DNA of 6,229 bases from Acidobacteriota bacterium (lineage in GTDB: Bacteria > Acidobacteriota > Vicinamibacteria > Vicinamibacterales > UBA8438): positions 1-6,229 of the forward strand of contig DQEK01000154.1 of the NCBI GenBank assembly GCA_003533545.1, written 5' to 3'. The first letter of the stretch is position 1. Every line of letters starts with the position of its first letter. The notes below the pieces were generated by a model that was not told the DNA's origin, ran no database searches, and saw nothing but the letters and a program-made list of their open reading frames with translations. Position numbers and translations under genes: made by a program. Below are positions 4,979-6,229 of the stretch, in pieces.

Positions 4979-6229
4979 ATGAACTTGCGCGCATTGCTAC
5001 TGGGCACGCTGGTCTCTCTCAGCGCAGCCATGGTCGTACTGCCGGCGGCCACGGCCACTATGGCCCTCGGTGAGGTCCGGGCTGGCATGGTGGGCACCGG
5101 ACTTACCGTCTTCCAGGGCACCCAACGTAGCGAGTTCACGGCCGAAATCATGGGGGTGCTGGAGAACTCCACGGGTGTTAGTCAAAACCTAATTCTCGCC
5201 CGACTCACCGGAGGCCCCCTGGACGAGAGCGGAGTCATTCAGGGCATGAGCGGCAGCCCGGTCTATATCGACGGCCGACTTATAGGTGCGGTTTCGTACG
5301 CGATGGGCTCGTTTGCTAAGGACACAATCGCCGGCATTACGCCCATCGGGGAAATGTTACGCGATGACTCCGGTCGGCCCACGGGATTGGCCTCGACTGC
5401 TCCAGGACTACCGCTTCCTTTGGGGAGTGACTCGTGGACGAAAACACTAGCGAATCACCTTAAGCCGCTGAATGCTTTTGCGAGTCATCCAGAGGACGTG
5501 CGGGGCATCGGTACGCTGCCTGCACCAGCTGGGGCGATCGGCGTGCAGCTGAGGCCGATTGGCACGCCGTTAGTGATGACTGGGTTCGAAGCGGAGGCTG
5601 TGGAGCAGATTTCACCACTTTTCAGGCCAGGGGGACTCGTCCCCGTCGTTGGCGGGACACTTTCGAACCAAATCATCACAAACCGCTCGCTGGAGGCAGG
5701 CGACGCGATTGGGGTTAGCCTCATCCGGGGCGATTTTTCCATGGCTGGGACGGGTACCGTGACCCTGGTGGACGAAGGGCGCGTCTACGCCTTTGGTCAT
5801 CCCTTCTATAACCTTGGCGAAGCTCGGTTCCCCATGACCGGAGCCTACATCCACGGCGTGCTCCCCAGCTTATCGATTTCATCGAAGATTTCCGCGGTCG
5901 GTGACGTCATCGGGACCATCGATCAAGACCGGTCAACCGGTATTAGCGGGAGTTTCGGCGCCGGGCCGCGCATGGTGCCCCTAAAAGTAACGCTCGCGGC
6001 ACCTGACCGCGGCCGAGTTGACAGTTTCGAGCTCGAAGTCGTGGCCGATGACTTCTTTACGCCGATGCTCGCCTACAACGCTCTCTTAAATGCGCTAATA
6101 GGCCACAGTCGACAACTGGGGGCTGCGACCTACGTCGTGAACGCGGTGGTTCGACTTGTGGGACGCGAGGCCGTCAGCTTTGGAGAGACTTTCAGTGGAG
6201 ACAGTGCTTCAGTGCTCGCAGCTCTCTAC
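4979..6229 (+). CDS. Secreted SpoIVB-type peptidase S55 domain protein (partial, C-terminus beyond window)
   Basis: The visible 417 residues start at an ATG with an in-frame stop upstream at 4934-4936 and no other start between, so the start is secure despite lacking a clear ribosome binding site. Residues 1-27 look like a signal peptide (MNLR, a hydrophobic stretch, then small residues ending LPAATATMA), so the protein is probably exported. The mature part opens with EVRAGMVGTGLTVFQGT, then LILARLTGGPLDESGVI and the serine-protease-like GMSGSPVY (89-96), followed by LIGAVSYAMGSF and IAGITPIGEML. Later, GTGTVTLVDEGRVYAFGHPF (257-276) contains a probable catalytic His274. Such motifs define the S55 family, whose model SpoIVB cleaves a partner in sporulation; no sporulation role is implied here. 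The Ser motif precedes the His motif, opposite to SpoIVB. Substrate and function are unknown, and the gene appears independent of the trp operon. Confidence 0.85.
   Translation, partial: MNLRALLLGTLVSLSAAMVVLPAATATMALGEVRAGMVGTGLTVFQGTQRSEFTAEIMGVLENSTGVSQNLILARLTGGPLDESGVIQGMSGSPVYIDGRLIGAVSYAMGSFAKDTIAGITPIGEMLRDDSGRPTGLASTAPGLPLPLGSDSWTKTLANHLKPLNAFASHPEDVRGIGTLPAPAGAIGVQLRPIGTPLVMTGFEAEAVEQISPLFRPGGLVPVVGGTLSNQIITNRSLEAGDAIGVSLIRGDFSMAGTGTVTLVDEGRVYAFGHPFYNLGEARFPMTGAYIHGVLPSLSISSKISAVGDVIGTIDQDRSTGISGSFGAGPRMVPLKVTLAAPDRGRVDSFELEVVADDFFTPMLAYNALLNALIGHSRQLGAATYVVNAVVRLVGREAVSFGETFSGDSASVLAALY

Overview
The window (about 58% GC by eye, not counted) carries most of a minus-strand aromatic and tryptophan biosynthesis operon and the first 1.25 kb of a divergent plus-strand gene. 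The sequence alone does not name the organism. A fused AroD-AroE protein, tight trp gene packing, and a secreted SpoIVB/S55-type protein with the GMSGSPVY...GHPF pattern suggest an uncultured Gram-negative-like phylum such as Acidobacteriota or Gemmatimonadota. This placement is inference from remembered family distributions, not from a search.

Minus-strand layout, in order of transcription: a leader region (about 4780-4599); a fused 3-dehydroquinate dehydratase/shikimate dehydrogenase (aroDE, 4598-3135); trpE (3138-1666); trpG (1658-1092); trpD (1092-64); and the first 26 codons of trpC (80-1, cut by the window edge). Junctions are a 4-base overlap, a 7-base gap, a 1-base overlap and a 17-base overlap, so this is one tightly coupled operon. 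AroDE performs steps 3 and 4 of the shikimate pathway toward chorismate. TrpE/TrpG convert chorismate to anthranilate, TrpD adds the phosphoribosyl group, and TrpC closes the indole ring. One transcript therefore links chorismate supply to its use for tryptophan.

The aroDE leader is the most interesting part. It holds an 11-bp perfect stem followed by a U-rich tract ending at the aroDE ATG, which looks like an intrinsic terminator. Upstream is a short open frame with tandem Trp codons (plus a third Trp), and between them a GGAGAG segment that can pair with the 5' arm of the terminator. This is the architecture of a ribosome-mediated trp attenuator, placed here ahead of aroDE rather than trpE.

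The plus-strand gene (4979 to the edge) has a good sigma70-like promoter, a signal peptide and S55 peptidase motifs. Its serine motif precedes its histidine motif, the reverse of SpoIVB. The 380-base intergenic region holds the attenuator, both promoters, a palindrome over the plus-strand -35 box and a GC-rich hairpin in the 5' UTR. I see no RNA genes, mobile elements or CRISPR arrays.
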